From a bacterium (lineage in GTDB: Bacteria > CSSED10-310 > JAJRTK01), in assembly GCA_024278345.1 (NCBI GenBank), contig JAJRTK010000135.1, positions 1-15,293 on the forward strand: a DNA stretch of 15,293 nucleotides. Direction: 5' to 3'. A program made the position numbers and the translations under genes. The notes under the pieces are model-generated. The model ran no database searches and was not told the origin of the DNA. It was given only the letters and a program-made list of their open reading frames with translations. Of this stretch, positions 6,823 to 15,116 are shown in pieces (positions within the stretch are counted from its first letter, which is position 1; each line of letters begins with the position of its first letter).

Positions 6823-6873
6823 GGGGCCGAGCGTAGCTCAGATCTGCCGAAGGCAGCACCGATGACCGGTCCC
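6823..6873 (+). ncRNA. tRNA-like structured element upstream of alaS
   Basis: GGGGCCG (6823-6829) pairs with CGGTCCC (6867-6873) to give a 7-bp stem with one G-T wobble at the fourth pair, the length of a tRNA acceptor stem. Inside are two local hairpins, GAGC-GTA-GCTC (6829-6839, sharing one base with the stem) and CTGCC-GAA-GGCAG (6844-6856). TAGCTCAG (6834-6841) matches the usual tRNA D-arm box. The whole is about 51 nt, too short for a tRNA, with no anticodon or T arm and no CCA. It could be an alaS leader control element, a decayed tRNA, or chance in GC-rich DNA. It has no T-box consensus. Confidence 0.3.
6860..6870 (-). repeat. Right arm of the 11-bp inverted repeat
   Basis: CGATGACCGGT is the reverse complement of 6409-6419. 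This arm overlaps the 3' strand of the tRNA-like stem before alaS, so it could owe its sequence to that structure instead of to a mobile element. Outside the small ORF, the repeats and this fold, the 6357-6918 gap shows nothing else I can support; no clear alaS promoter or pilT terminator is visible. Confidence 0.45.
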
Positions 6874-6918
6874 CACAAGTCTCCACACTAGCAACGGACA
6901 GAGGAGCCAGTCCAGATC

Positions 6919-9555
6919 ATGACCACCGCCGCCCAGCTTAGAAAAGAGTTCTTACAGTTCTTCGAAGGCCACGGCCACAGGGTCATCCCTTCTTCGTCAC
7001 TCTTGCCTCAGGATGATCCCACGCTCCTGTTCACCAATGCCGGGATGGTCCCGTTCAAATCCGTATTCATGGGCCTCGAAGAACGAGAGTACCGCCGGGC
7101 GGCAACATCTCAGAAGTGTATCCGGCTTTCGGGAAAACACAACGACCTTGAGAATGTCGGCCATACCGCCCGCCACAACACCTTCTTCGAGATGCTGGGC
7201 AATTTCTCGTTCGGTGATTATTTCAAGAAGGAGGCAATCGGACTGGCGTGGGAATTTTTGACGGAAAAAGTCGGCCTTGACCCAAGCCGCCTTCATGCCA
7301 CGGTCTTCCGGGAAGACGACGAGGCCGAGGCAATTTGGCGAAAGACCATCGGCCTTCCGGCTAGCCAGGTGAGCCGCCGCGACGAAAAGGACAACTTTTG
7401 GTCCATGGGGGAAACCGGACCCTGCGGCCCCTGCTCCGAAATCCACTTCGACCGTGGAACCGGGTCGGCGGAAGATGAGGGGGATCGGTTCTTGGAGGTC
7501 TGGAACCTGGTTTTCATGCAGTTCGAACGCCAGGCCGACGGCACTCTGAAGCGGCTGCCCAAGCCGAGCATCGACACGGGGATGGGGCTTGAAAGGCTGG
7601 CCATGGTCGTGGAGGGCGTCGATTCCAACTACGAAACAAGCCTCCTCTGGCCACTCATTCAGCTTGGGCAGGAGCTCACTGGGAAAGAATATGGCGCCCT
7701 AGAACAGGAGAGCGTGTCGCTCCGGATTCTTGCCGATCATGCCAGGGCCGTGACTTTTCTTCTTGCCGACGGGCTTCTGCCATCCAACGAGTGGCAGGGA
7801 TACGTTTTGAGAAAAGTCCTTCGCCGTGCCTTGCGCCACGGCCACCTCCTGGAGCTTGGCGGACCTTTTTTTTCCCGGTTTACCGATGGCGTCATCGATT
7901 TGTACAAGGACGCTTACAAAGAGCTGATCCCGCTCCGTGGGAAAATCGGTCGGATTGTGACCTCCGAAGAGCTCCGCTTCACCAAGACCCTCAGCAAAGG
8001 TCTTGAACTGGTCAACGGTCTCCTGGATTCCCTGGATGAACGGGGTGACAAGGTCATCCCCGGCCAAGAGGCGTTTAGACTTTACGATACCTATGGTTTC
8101 CCCTTGGATCTCACGGTAGAAGCTGCCAGGGATCGCGGGTTCACGGTGGATCAATCGGGTTTCCAGAGAGCGATGGACCATCAGAAAGAGCGTGCTCGGG
8201 AATCCTGGAACGCCGCATCCAAAGCGGCGCCTGTCTATAGGGAGCTTGCGGCTGATCTACCGCAAACGGAGTTTCTCGGCGACCTCCACGGCCTCCCCGG
8301 GGAGCCTGCGGAGGAAATTGAAGCAAGAGTTCTGGGAATTCTTCGTGATGGGAAAATCCGTGATCGCCTCGAAACGGGGCAAAGCGGCGAAATCGTATTG
8401 GATCGAACTCCCTTTTACGCCGAGGCCGGCGGGCAGGTCGCAGATCGCGGTATTCTCCGTTGGCAAGGTGGTCGCGCCGAAGTCTCCGACGCCCAAGCTC
8501 GAATCCAGGGGACGACCTTCCACGGCGTGACTCTCCTGGAAGGTTCGCTTCTGGTGGGGACAGCCTGCTCTCCCCAGATCGATGGTGAATGGAGAAAAAA
8601 GGTCCGCCTCAACCACACGGCAACCCACTTACTGCACGCCGCTCTCAGGGAGGTTCTTGGCGAACACGTCAAGCAGAAAGGCTCCCTGGTGGCCCCCCGC
8701 AGGCTTCGGTTCGACTTTACGCACTTCACGCAGCTCGACGACGAGGAAATCCGCCGCGTGGAGGAAATCACCAATTCCAAAATTCTGGAGAATCTCGCCG
8801 TTGAAACCAATGTCATGGCGTTGGATCAGGCAATTGAAGCGGGAGCCATGGCCCTTTTTGGGGAAAAATATGGCCAGCAGGTGCGAGTTGTGAAACTGGG
8901 TTCTTTTTCCACGGAGCTCTGCGGCGGGACGCACGCCCGGCGCTCTGGTGACATCGGACTTTGCAAAATTGTCTCCGAGGAAAGTGTTGCTGCCGGAGTC
9001 CGGCGGATCGAGGCCGTCACAGGGACGGAGGCTCTGGCCTACGCCCAACAGGCTCAAGCGCTGCTCAAGAACCTCTCCCAAACCCTCAGCAGCTCTCTCA
9101 AAGACCTGCCCCAGCGGGCCCAAAGCCTGCTCCACCAACTCAAGGAGCAAGAGAAGCTCGTGGAAGAGCTGCGGCAAAAACTGGCGGCGGGCTCCACGGC
9201 AAAGCAGGAGGTCCGGCGGATCAACGGTGTCGAGCTTCTCTGCCGTACCGTGGAAGAGCTGGGCCGCTCGGGAATGCGAAATTTGGCTGACGAGCTCAAG
9301 AAAGAGCTGCCGGATGGAGGCGTAATCCTTCTTGTGAACCGCCATGCCAACAAGGTCGATCTCGTCGTAGCGACCGCAGGAGAGGGCGGGAAGAAACTCG
9401 ATGCCGCGGGGATCGTTCGCGCCGCCGCCAAGCCACTTGGGGGAAAAGGAGGAGGCCGGCGGGATTTCGCCCAGGCTGGAGGCAAGGAATTGTCCAAGCT
9501 CCAAGAAGCCATCGAGGCAGCGGCGACGGAAATCGAACGGCAATCTCAAGAATAG
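6919..9555 (+). CDS. alaS: Alanyl-tRNA synthetase
   Basis: AlaRS charges tRNA-Ala and hydrolyses Ser-tRNA-Ala and Gly-tRNA-Ala. The 878-aa product is full length. In order there are: the class II catalytic core (about 1-245, with FTNAGMVPFK, GHTARHNTFFEMLGNFSFGDYFK and GPCGPCSEIHFDRG), the tRNA-recognition domain (to about 460), and the editing domain with all four zinc-site residues His566, His570 (HTATH), Cys668 and His672 (CGGTH). After these come a coiled-coil stretch (about 715-765) and a C-terminal DHHA1-type C-Ala domain ending GGGRRDFAQAGGK. GAGGAG (6901-6906) lies 12 nt before the ATG. The gene follows a 562-bp gap and is convergent with murA. Confidence 0.98.
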   Translation: MTTAAQLRKEFLQFFEGHGHRVIPSSSLLPQDDPTLLFTNAGMVPFKSVFMGLEEREYRRAATSQKCIRLSGKHNDLENVGHTARHNTFFEMLGNFSFGDYFKKEAIGLAWEFLTEKVGLDPSRLHATVFREDDEAEAIWRKTIGLPASQVSRRDEKDNFWSMGETGPCGPCSEIHFDRGTGSAEDEGDRFLEVWNLVFMQFERQADGTLKRLPKPSIDTGMGLERLAMVVEGVDSNYETSLLWPLIQLGQELTGKEYGALEQESVSLRILADHARAVTFLLADGLLPSNEWQGYVLRKVLRRALRHGHLLELGGPFFSRFTDGVIDLYKDAYKELIPLRGKIGRIVTSEELRFTKTLSKGLELVNGLLDSLDERGDKVIPGQEAFRLYDTYGFPLDLTVEAARDRGFTVDQSGFQRAMDHQKERARESWNAASKAAPVYRELAADLPQTEFLGDLHGLPGEPAEEIEARVLGILRDGKIRDRLETGQSGEIVLDRTPFYAEAGGQVADRGILRWQGGRAEVSDAQARIQGTTFHGVTLLEGSLLVGTACSPQIDGEWRKKVRLNHTATHLLHAALREVLGEHVKQKGSLVAPRRLRFDFTHFTQLDDEEIRRVEEITNSKILENLAVETNVMALDQAIEAGAMALFGEKYGQQVRVVKLGSFSTELCGGTHARRSGDIGLCKIVSEESVAAGVRRIEAVTGTEALAYAQQAQALLKNLSQTLSSSLKDLPQRAQSLLHQLKEQEKLVEELRQKLAAGSTAKQEVRRINGVELLCRTVEELGRSGMRNLADELKKELPDGGVILLVNRHANKVDLVVATAGEGGKKLDAAGIVRAAAKPLGGKGGGRRDFAQAGGKELSKLQEAIEAAATEIERQSQE

Positions 9556-9601
9556 CCCGGCAGCGGCGGAGCTTCACGACGATCCAGCGGTGCCCCGGGA
9601 T

Positions 9602-10921
9602 CTAGCCTGCCACAGCCTGGCTCTTCGCGGCCTTCACGGTCCCGAGTAGGCCGGGGTGGCGAACGACTCTGGTCACTCGGGCTCCCAAGCATGCCAGTTT
9701 CTTCGAGATCTGCTCGTAACCTCGGTCCAAGTGTGTCAAACCAGAGATTTCCGTGATTCCCGTGGCTGCAAGAGCCGCCAGAACAAGCGCGGCACTGGCA
9801 CGAAGGTCGGTGGCTTCCACCGGTGCCCCCCGCAGACCCCGGGCACCGCGGATCAAGACTCCAGCCTCGTCGCGGTCGATCTCTGCTCCCAGCCGGCGCA
9901 ACTCGGCCACGTGACGGAACCGATCACGGTAGATCCGATCTTCCACGCGGCTCACGCCCGGGATGGTGGCAAGAAAGGCCGTCATCTGCGCCTGCATATC
10001 CGTGGGAAAACCCGGATAGGGCTCCGCAACCAAGGTGCAAGGACGGAGCTTTCCCCTGGCGGAAACGGTGATTTGATTCCCCGAAATAGAGAGGCTGGTT
10101 CCCGTATCCGACAAGACCTCCAAAACAGCCGTCAAATGCTCCGGCTTCACGCCCTCCAAAGTCACCCGACCCCGAGTCACCGCTCCGGCAAGCAAAAGGG
10201 TTCCCGCTTCAATCCTATCGGGAATCACTTCATAGCTCACCGGCCGCAGCTCCCGGACTCCGTCAATGACCAGAGTGGAGCTTCCGATCCCATCGATCCT
10301 TGCCCCCATGGCCACAAGGCAGTGGGTCAAGTCGGCGATCTCAGGTTCCAGGGCGGCGTTCTGGATCCGCGTGGTACCTCGGGCCAAAGAGGCCGCCATC
10401 ATGAGCTGCGCCGTGGCTCCCACGCTAGGGACGGAAAAGCCGATCTCGCCGCCCACCAAGCCATCTGTCCGGGCCACGATTTCCCCCGACATCAGCTCGA
10501 CGGAGGCGCCTAACGAGCGGAGGCCTTGGAGATGGAAATTCACCGGTCTCGGCCCCCAAGCGCAGCCACCGGGGAGCGGCACCGTCGCTTCTCCCAGCTT
10601 CGCCAACAGCGGCCCCAGGACATAGATGGATGCTCGCATGGTCCGTACGAGCTGGTACGGCACTTCGTGATAATCACAAGTGGAGGTATCGATAAACCAT
10701 CGGTCACCTTCGTTGCGAACCTTCGCTCCCAGGATCCTCAACAAGTGGGCCATGGTATGAACATCGCGAAGCAGAGGAACATTGCGAATCTCGTTTTTGC
10801 CTCGCGTCAAAAGCGTGGCCGCCATAATGGGCAAGACCGAGTTCTTCGAGCCACTGACCCTCACACTCCCCTCGAGCCGTGTTCCGCCCTCGACTAGCAA
10901 GACTTCACTGGTCGCATCCAT
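9602..10921 (-). CDS. murA: UDP-N-acetylglucosamine 1-carboxyvinyltransferase MurA
   Basis: MurA transfers enolpyruvate from PEP to UDP-GlcNAc, the first committed step of peptidoglycan synthesis, in the cytoplasm. The 439-aa product has the EPSP-synthase fold with Lys26-Asn27 in SGSKNS, MRAS (95-98) and the active-site Cys120 in PGGCAWGPRPV. The Cys predicts fosfomycin sensitivity; the usual Ile or Val after CA is Trp here. The catalytic Asp lies in PYPGFPTDMQAQ. The frame stays open upstream to 11200, but the ATG at 10921 matches the normal N-terminus and has GGGAG 9 nt upstream. It ends 46 bp from the end of alaS on the opposite strand, with no clear terminator between. Confidence 0.96.
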   Translation of the reverse strand: MDATSEVLLVEGGTRLEGSVRVSGSKNSVLPIMAATLLTRGKNEIRNVPLLRDVHTMAHLLRILGAKVRNEGDRWFIDTSTCDYHEVPYQLVRTMRASIYVLGPLLAKLGEATVPLPGGCAWGPRPVNFHLQGLRSLGASVELMSGEIVARTDGLVGGEIGFSVPSVGATAQLMMAASLARGTTRIQNAALEPEIADLTHCLVAMGARIDGIGSSTLVIDGVRELRPVSYEVIPDRIEAGTLLLAGAVTRGRVTLEGVKPEHLTAVLEVLSDTGTSLSISGNQITVSARGKLRPCTLVAEPYPGFPTDMQAQMTAFLATIPGVSRVEDRIYRDRFRHVAELRRLGAEIDRDEAGVLIRGARGLRGAPVEATDLRASAALVLAALAATGITEISGLTHLDRGYEQISKKLACLGARVTRVVRHPGLLGTVKAAKSQAVAG

Positions 10922-11318
10922 CCGTTCACTCTCCCGATAAAACGCCTCCACGCCGAACCCAATCCGGAATCGGAAAGGAAACGACGACCGCATCATCGCG
11001 GCTTTCCCCGAACTACAGCAATTGTCGTACCAATCGACGAGCATGCCCTTCCGGTGTCCGGCAAAAAAGGTCTTGTGGGCACGAAGAAACAGCCGAGGGT
11101 GGTGAATGGCGTACGGCGGCGGCCGGATGGACGCCGACGGGAGCGGAACGCAGATCCAAAACTGCAAGGCCATCCGATGACCACGCCCCCTGACCATCAT
11201 CCGACTCCGGTGCCGTTCCCAGCGCCCTATGAAGAGAACGCCAGCTCGTGAGAGCCAACCCGCTCCAGAAGGCGGGGCCCCAAAGCAACATTCGTGTCAT
11301 CCGGGACACACGTCCCTC
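10922..11318. other. 397-bp gap between lptE and murA, no supported gene
   Basis: No tRNA, promoter or convincing gene is visible. A 98-codon minus-strand frame (11309-11013) and the 93-codon upstream extension of murA are open, but their translations are rich in Arg, Pro and Ser, change reading style abruptly and have no ribosome site, as expected of non-coding GC-rich DNA. A small hairpin GGGAC-N4-GTCCC (11303-11316) lies just after the lptE stop without a T tract. Confidence 0.5.
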
Positions 11319-11831
11319 TCAGAACCCCAGAAAAACCACGCTGACGACGGTTTTCGCAAAATCCCTGGATGCTTCCTTGACCGCTTCGATCTCCTGGATA
11401 TCCGTGGATGCCGCGGAATCACCGACTTCGTAGTCAACGGTCTTGGAAAGGGTGTCTTCCCATCGAACCTCCTTGCGAATCCGATCCTCGAAGCTCAACT
11501 TCGCCTTGATCTCCACGCGGTAAGCCGTCGCTTGCCCATCCTGATCCGTGGCGATGACATAGAAGGTGTAGCTCTCGATCCGGCCGTTCAAAACGGCATC
11601 CGCGCCTTCTTTTTCGGAGATGATCTTCACGCCACCACGACGATTCAGCTCCTCGGTCACCGCATTGGTCAACACGATGCCAAGATCTTTTTCCAGGCTC
11701 GCATTCTCAAAGACGGGAATGGCCACACTCCGAATGTGGCTGGGAAGAAAAACGCCTCTCCCCTCCAACTGATATCCGCAGCTCGTGATCAGGCCCAGAC
11801 CAAGGAGAAGGAAAGTCAACCGGCAAGGCAA
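11319..11831 (-). CDS. lptE: LptE-like LPS-assembly outer-membrane lipoprotein
   Basis: LptE plugs the LptD barrel and helps place lipopolysaccharide in the outer leaflet. The product (about 170 aa, usual for the family) has a lipoprotein signal with h-region LTFLLLGLGL and lipobox ITSC, then CGYQLEGRG, the typical LptE start. It continues with SVAIPVFENAS and TNAVTEELNRRGGVKI, as in the LptE fold. The start is uncertain. TTG at 11831 gives an ordinary signal peptide (MPCRLTFLLLGLGLITSC) with GGCGGGG about 10 nt upstream. An in-frame ATG at 12002 with GGGGG 5 nt upstream would add 57 residues, Lys/Arg-rich and unlike a signal n-region. murA lies downstream and a glycosyltransferase upstream, consistent with envelope assembly. 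Confidence 0.85.
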   Translation of the reverse strand: MPCRLTFLLLGLGLITSCGYQLEGRGVFLPSHIRSVAIPVFENASLEKDLGIVLTNAVTEELNRRGGVKIISEKEGADAVLNGRIESYTFYVIATDQDGQATAYRVEIKAKLSFEDRIRKEVRWEDTLSKTVDYEVGDSAASTDIQEIEAVKEASRDFAKTVVSVVFLGF

Positions 11832-12118
11832 TCGGCGAGTACCCCGCCAGCAGGCAACCAGGCTGGGGGCCGCAAGACGATTTCTAGACCGGAGCTTTCG
11901 GCTATGCTTTTCTTTCAAAAGAGTTTTCTCGGGAACCTCTGTTTTCTTTTTGTGCTGCCTTCCGCTCGCAGCGGCGGCAATCCGTCCGCCGCTACTCGCC
12001 ATTTTCACCCCCATGGCCACCCACTGCCCTAAACCCAGAAGACCAGGGAAGCTTGAACTTGGGGAAAAGCAGCGCCCATGGAGGATGATCTGTTTTTTCA
12101 CTCTTCTCAAAACCCTGC
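11832..12118. other. 287-bp gap between the glycosyltransferase and lptE
   Basis: On the minus strand the stretch is purine-rich and open in the lptE frame, so it may be leader or, less likely, an N-terminal extension of LptE. It contains an 8-bp perfect hairpin, AGCGGCGG (11970-11977) with CCGCCGCT (11986-11993), around an 8-nt loop and with no T tract on either strand. No confident promoter or terminator is seen. Confidence 0.4.
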
Positions 12119-13690
12119 TCAAGTTCCTGTTTCGCCGTTGATGGCATCCTTGACCTGGCCGGTGAGACGGACGGCGTGAAAACCGAATCCGATGGGCCGT
12201 AGATCCCCAGCGACTCCCAAAGACCGGGGCTCGGGAAAAAGGAAGCGGATCTCGAAAAGGCACTTCACCTCCAGGGGCGGCAGCCAGAAACTGATGGTTT
12301 GGGTCTCCCCCGCGAAAGCTTGGGTCTCGCACCTGGCCAGTCTTTCCCCCTCTCTAGCTTCTCTGGCCGGTAGGCGCAACTCAAGAATCCCGGCTTTGGC
12401 GTCAACACCTTCCCTTTGGGGCCAGACGACCTCAATCTCCACGCCGCGGTCTCCCGGGCTTCCGAGGAGAAAGAGCTCGGCCCGGTCCACCATCCATCTC
12501 ACGGCAGGGCCGCCCGGCCATGCCGGTTCGGGAGCATGCCATCCAGTGCCCAGAAATCCTTCATCGCTCTCTCCGGCCACCAGGTTCCGCCCCTGGAGAT
12601 GCGCTAGACAAGACTCCGACAGAATCCGTCGCGCCGTCGTGGGGCTGTAGGTTGCCAGGAGATCCGGTGCGCGGCAGTGAGAATGCAGCTTTGCCAAGAC
12701 TTCCTTTCTACTCCTTTTCCGCGGAGCTCGAACACGCCTCACCAGTGTTCCCGGAAGATGGCTGAGGTTCCAGATGAGGGCGCGAGAGACCGTGGCAAAA
12801 CGGCCCCGCGTGCGGACCCTCAAAACTCGAACAACCAGGCTCAACGCCCACCTCAGGGGCCCAAGCTTCAACGCACTCCGAAGGCGATGCCGCTCGCCCA
12901 AGACCTCCCGCGCGGAAAACCCAAGAACCTTGCTGGTGGTCGCTCCCATCTTGTGCCAGACAACCGATTGAGGCTCATAGAGCAACCGCCAGCCGGCTAG
13001 CCAAGCACGCCAACTCCAATCCACGTCCTCGTGGTACATAAAGAAGGCCGGATCGAATCCGCCGACACTCTCCCAGGCGCGGCGACGGAAAAGCCCGGCG
13101 CCCGCGGAAACGAAGAAGACTTCCGACGAATGTTCGAATTCCCCCTGGTAGACTCTCCAAAAACCTCGGTCATAGCCATAGCCATCCTGGGTCACTCCGC
13201 CGCCAGCGCTTTGGACGATCCCATCCCTTCCCAAGAGCATGATCCGGCTCTGTACCGCTGCCACGTCCGGTTCTGTGTCAAGACAATCCACCAGGGGAGC
13301 GAGCCACCCTTCGCCCACTTCGGTGTCGTTGTTGAGAAGCGCGAAATAGGGGGACCTCACTTTGGCTACGGCTCGATTCATTCCTTTGGCAAAGCCAAGA
13401 TTCGAGCCGTTTTCCAAAAGCTTCACCCAGGGGTGCTGTTGGCGTACCCACTCCGTCGATCCATCGGACGAACCATTGTCCACGAGCCAAACCTCGACTT
13501 GCCCGGAGCCTTTCTCCACGGACTTTTGGAGGCTTCCCAGGCAACCGGGCAACTCTTCCAGTCCGTTGAAATTCAAGACGACAACGGTCACCGTCGCCGG
13601 AGGGTTTTTGCCAGCCGGCGCGGCATTTTCTCCCGGCCGCGACCCGAGTCCTAGCGGGAGTTTTTCGCCTCCCGTCCCAACCCCTTTCAA
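12119..13690 (-). CDS. Family 2 glycosyltransferase with C-terminal beta-rich domain
   Basis: The 523-aa product begins with a GT-A fold of the rhamnosyltransferase/WcaA type: TVVVLNFNG (about 35-43), VDNGSSDGS (70-78), NLGFAKGMN and LLNNDTEV (Asp122, the metal-binding DXD equivalent), then FFMYHEDVDWSWRAWLAGW with the acidic acceptor-side motif. It probably builds cell-surface polysaccharide or LPS side chains from a nucleotide sugar; donor and acceptor cannot be read from sequence. Residues about 300-360 are basic. From about 385 to the end lies a beta-rich segment ending LGVAGDLRPIGFGFHAVRL. No clear membrane helix is seen. The TTG at 13690 overlaps the porin stop as TTGA, suggesting coupling; GTG at 13591 is a shorter alternative. 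Confidence 0.88.
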   Translation of the reverse strand: MKGVGTGGEKLPLGLGSRPGENAAPAGKNPPATVTVVVLNFNGLEELPGCLGSLQKSVEKGSGQVEVWLVDNGSSDGSTEWVRQQHPWVKLLENGSNLGFAKGMNRAVAKVRSPYFALLNNDTEVGEGWLAPLVDCLDTEPDVAAVQSRIMLLGRDGIVQSAGGGVTQDGYGYDRGFWRVYQGEFEHSSEVFFVSAGAGLFRRRAWESVGGFDPAFFMYHEDVDWSWRAWLAGWRLLYEPQSVVWHKMGATTSKVLGFSAREVLGERHRLRSALKLGPLRWALSLVVRVLRVRTRGRFATVSRALIWNLSHLPGTLVRRVRAPRKRSRKEVLAKLHSHCRAPDLLATYSPTTARRILSESCLAHLQGRNLVAGESDEGFLGTGWHAPEPAWPGGPAVRWMVDRAELFLLGSPGDRGVEIEVVWPQREGVDAKAGILELRLPAREAREGERLARCETQAFAGETQTISFWLPPLEVKCLFEIRFLFPEPRSLGVAGDLRPIGFGFHAVRLTGQVKDAINGETGT

Positions 13691-15030
13691 AAGCCTGCAC
13701 CACTCTTGAACCGGTAGCGGACGCCCAAGGCAAAGCTCATAATGGAAGAGCGGTACGTGCCGTTGGTATTGCCTCCGACGATATTGGGATCGAGGGTATT
13801 GTATGCACTGTCCGTGACCTCGATATCCGCGAATTTACGGTAGTCGGCGCTCAGATCGACCAAAAGGCTCTTTGATGCGCGGAATGTCACGCCTCCCGTG
13901 ATTCCGATCTTGTCCGAATCGGGGTCATCCACGGAGACCGTCGATGTGGGGATCGCTCCCTGATCGAAGAAAAACCCCGCGCGAAGCGCATGGCCCCCGG
14001 AAAGCTGGTATTCCAGGCCAGTGGACAGGACCCACGAATCCTGCCAATCCCGGAGGACGACGATCTCGTCAAGACCTGGCAATCCCTTGATCTGGACGCG
14101 ATTCTCTTTCACGACGCTCCAGTTCTGCCAAAAGAGGTCCGCCGAAAAGGAAAGCGGTCCCTCGGGCACAATGGCAAACCCTACTCGGGCAATCTTGGGG
14201 AGATCGAATTCGGTTTCCATCTGGGCGTCGAATTCGTCGCCCAGCAAGAGACGGAAAAGCTCGATCTCGGAAACGTCGCCAACAATCGTGCCAGAGAACT
14301 TCAGCTTTGCGGAGTGGTTGTAATGTGCCCCGATTCTCAGCCAGGGAAGCGGCTCGTAAAGCAGGCCTAAATCCACCCCGAAAGCCCAATCCGAACCATC
14401 GAGGGTCGTAATGATCTCATTGGAGGGATCATCGACCCCTGGCGTGATGAGCTCCGGAACGCCCAACAGATCTCGGGCATCGATACTCTTGCGCTGTTGA
14501 AGCTTCCCATAGATGAGGGAGACGCCTCCGCCAAGGGTCAGGCCGTCGGTGATTCGATAGGCACTTGCCACCGTATTGTGGACAATCATCAGCCGGAAAT
14601 AGTCGAGCAAATAGCGCTGAGGCCCATCGTCCGGGTAATCCGGCAGCCCTCCAAAGGCGGCGGAAATCCCGATTCCAATAGCGTAGCCCTCGTCCGGGCG
14701 GCTTGTGACAAAGCCAAGGTAGGGCTGGGGATTGAGGCTCGACTCCAGTGACACCGGGTCGAAAGTCACTGGACCGTCCACCCGCGTGTATTGGAAATCG
14801 GCAAAATTGAGGTGGAAACTGGCTCCCACCTCATTCGCTTCCAGGAGCAACATGCCGGCCGGATTGTGGAAGACCGTGCTCACATCGTCGGCCCGTGCCA
14901 CAAACGAGCCTCCCATCCCCGAAGCTCGTGCCCCAAGGTAGGGAAAGTAGATCGCTCCCGCCCACCCCGTACCGGGAAAAAGAAAGAATATAAGCCCCCC
15001 TAAAATCGCCCACCCACAGCCTTTGGCCAT
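13687..15030 (-). CDS. OmpP1/FadL/TodX-family outer-membrane transporter
   Basis: This family forms 14-stranded barrels that carry fatty acids, aromatics or other hydrophobic compounds across the outer membrane. The 447-aa product has a signal peptide (MAKGCGWAILGGLIFFLFPG, cleavage near GWAGA). The family's N-terminal hatch motif follows as GARASGMGGSFVARADDVSTVFHNPAGM. Many alternating amphipathic strands come next, and the last ends YRFKSGAGF with a terminal Phe, as wanted by the BAM machinery. ATG at 15030 is chosen over the open frame to 15084 because GGGGGA lies 6 nt upstream and the signal peptide starts there. It is first in the minus-strand envelope block. The substrate is unknown. 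Confidence 0.92.
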   Translation of the reverse strand: MAKGCGWAILGGLIFFLFPGTGWAGAIYFPYLGARASGMGGSFVARADDVSTVFHNPAGMLLLEANEVGASFHLNFADFQYTRVDGPVTFDPVSLESSLNPQPYLGFVTSRPDEGYAIGIGISAAFGGLPDYPDDGPQRYLLDYFRLMIVHNTVASAYRITDGLTLGGGVSLIYGKLQQRKSIDARDLLGVPELITPGVDDPSNEIITTLDGSDWAFGVDLGLLYEPLPWLRIGAHYNHSAKLKFSGTIVGDVSEIELFRLLLGDEFDAQMETEFDLPKIARVGFAIVPEGPLSFSADLFWQNWSVVKENRVQIKGLPGLDEIVVLRDWQDSWVLSTGLEYQLSGGHALRAGFFFDQGAIPTSTVSVDDPDSDKIGITGGVTFRASKSLLVDLSADYRKFADIEVTDSAYNTLDPNIVGGNTNGTYRSSIMSFALGVRYRFKSGAGF

Positions 15031-15116
15031 CTTCGATCCCCCGATCGCCGTTTGACAAAAAAACGGATTGCCCCCCTGCGCCACAAAGCGACGGGAGGAG
15101 CCCCGAACTACACATT

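Noticed and set aside
6823-6876. True tRNA gene before alaS
   Set aside because: The acceptor-like stem and the TAGCTCAG box are present, but there is no anticodon arm, no T arm with TTCGA, and the length is about 51 nt. Kept only as a tRNA-like element.
6757-6918. T-box riboswitch controlling alaS
   Set aside because: No TGGNACCGCG antiterminator box and no specifier-loop stem are visible.
8629-9549. 306-codon minus-strand ORF opposite the end of alaS
   Set aside because: Antisense to the conserved AlaRS editing and C-Ala domains; the Leu/Gly/Arg-rich translation is typical of a shadow frame.
9656-10513. 285-codon plus-strand ORF opposite murA
   Set aside because: Antisense to the conserved MurA core; low-complexity translation rich in Gly, His, Arg and Pro.
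11013-11309. 98-codon minus-strand ORF between lptE and murA
   Set aside because: It starts at an ATG just after the lptE stop, but has no ribosome site and an Arg/Pro/Ser-rich translation with no fold-like pattern.
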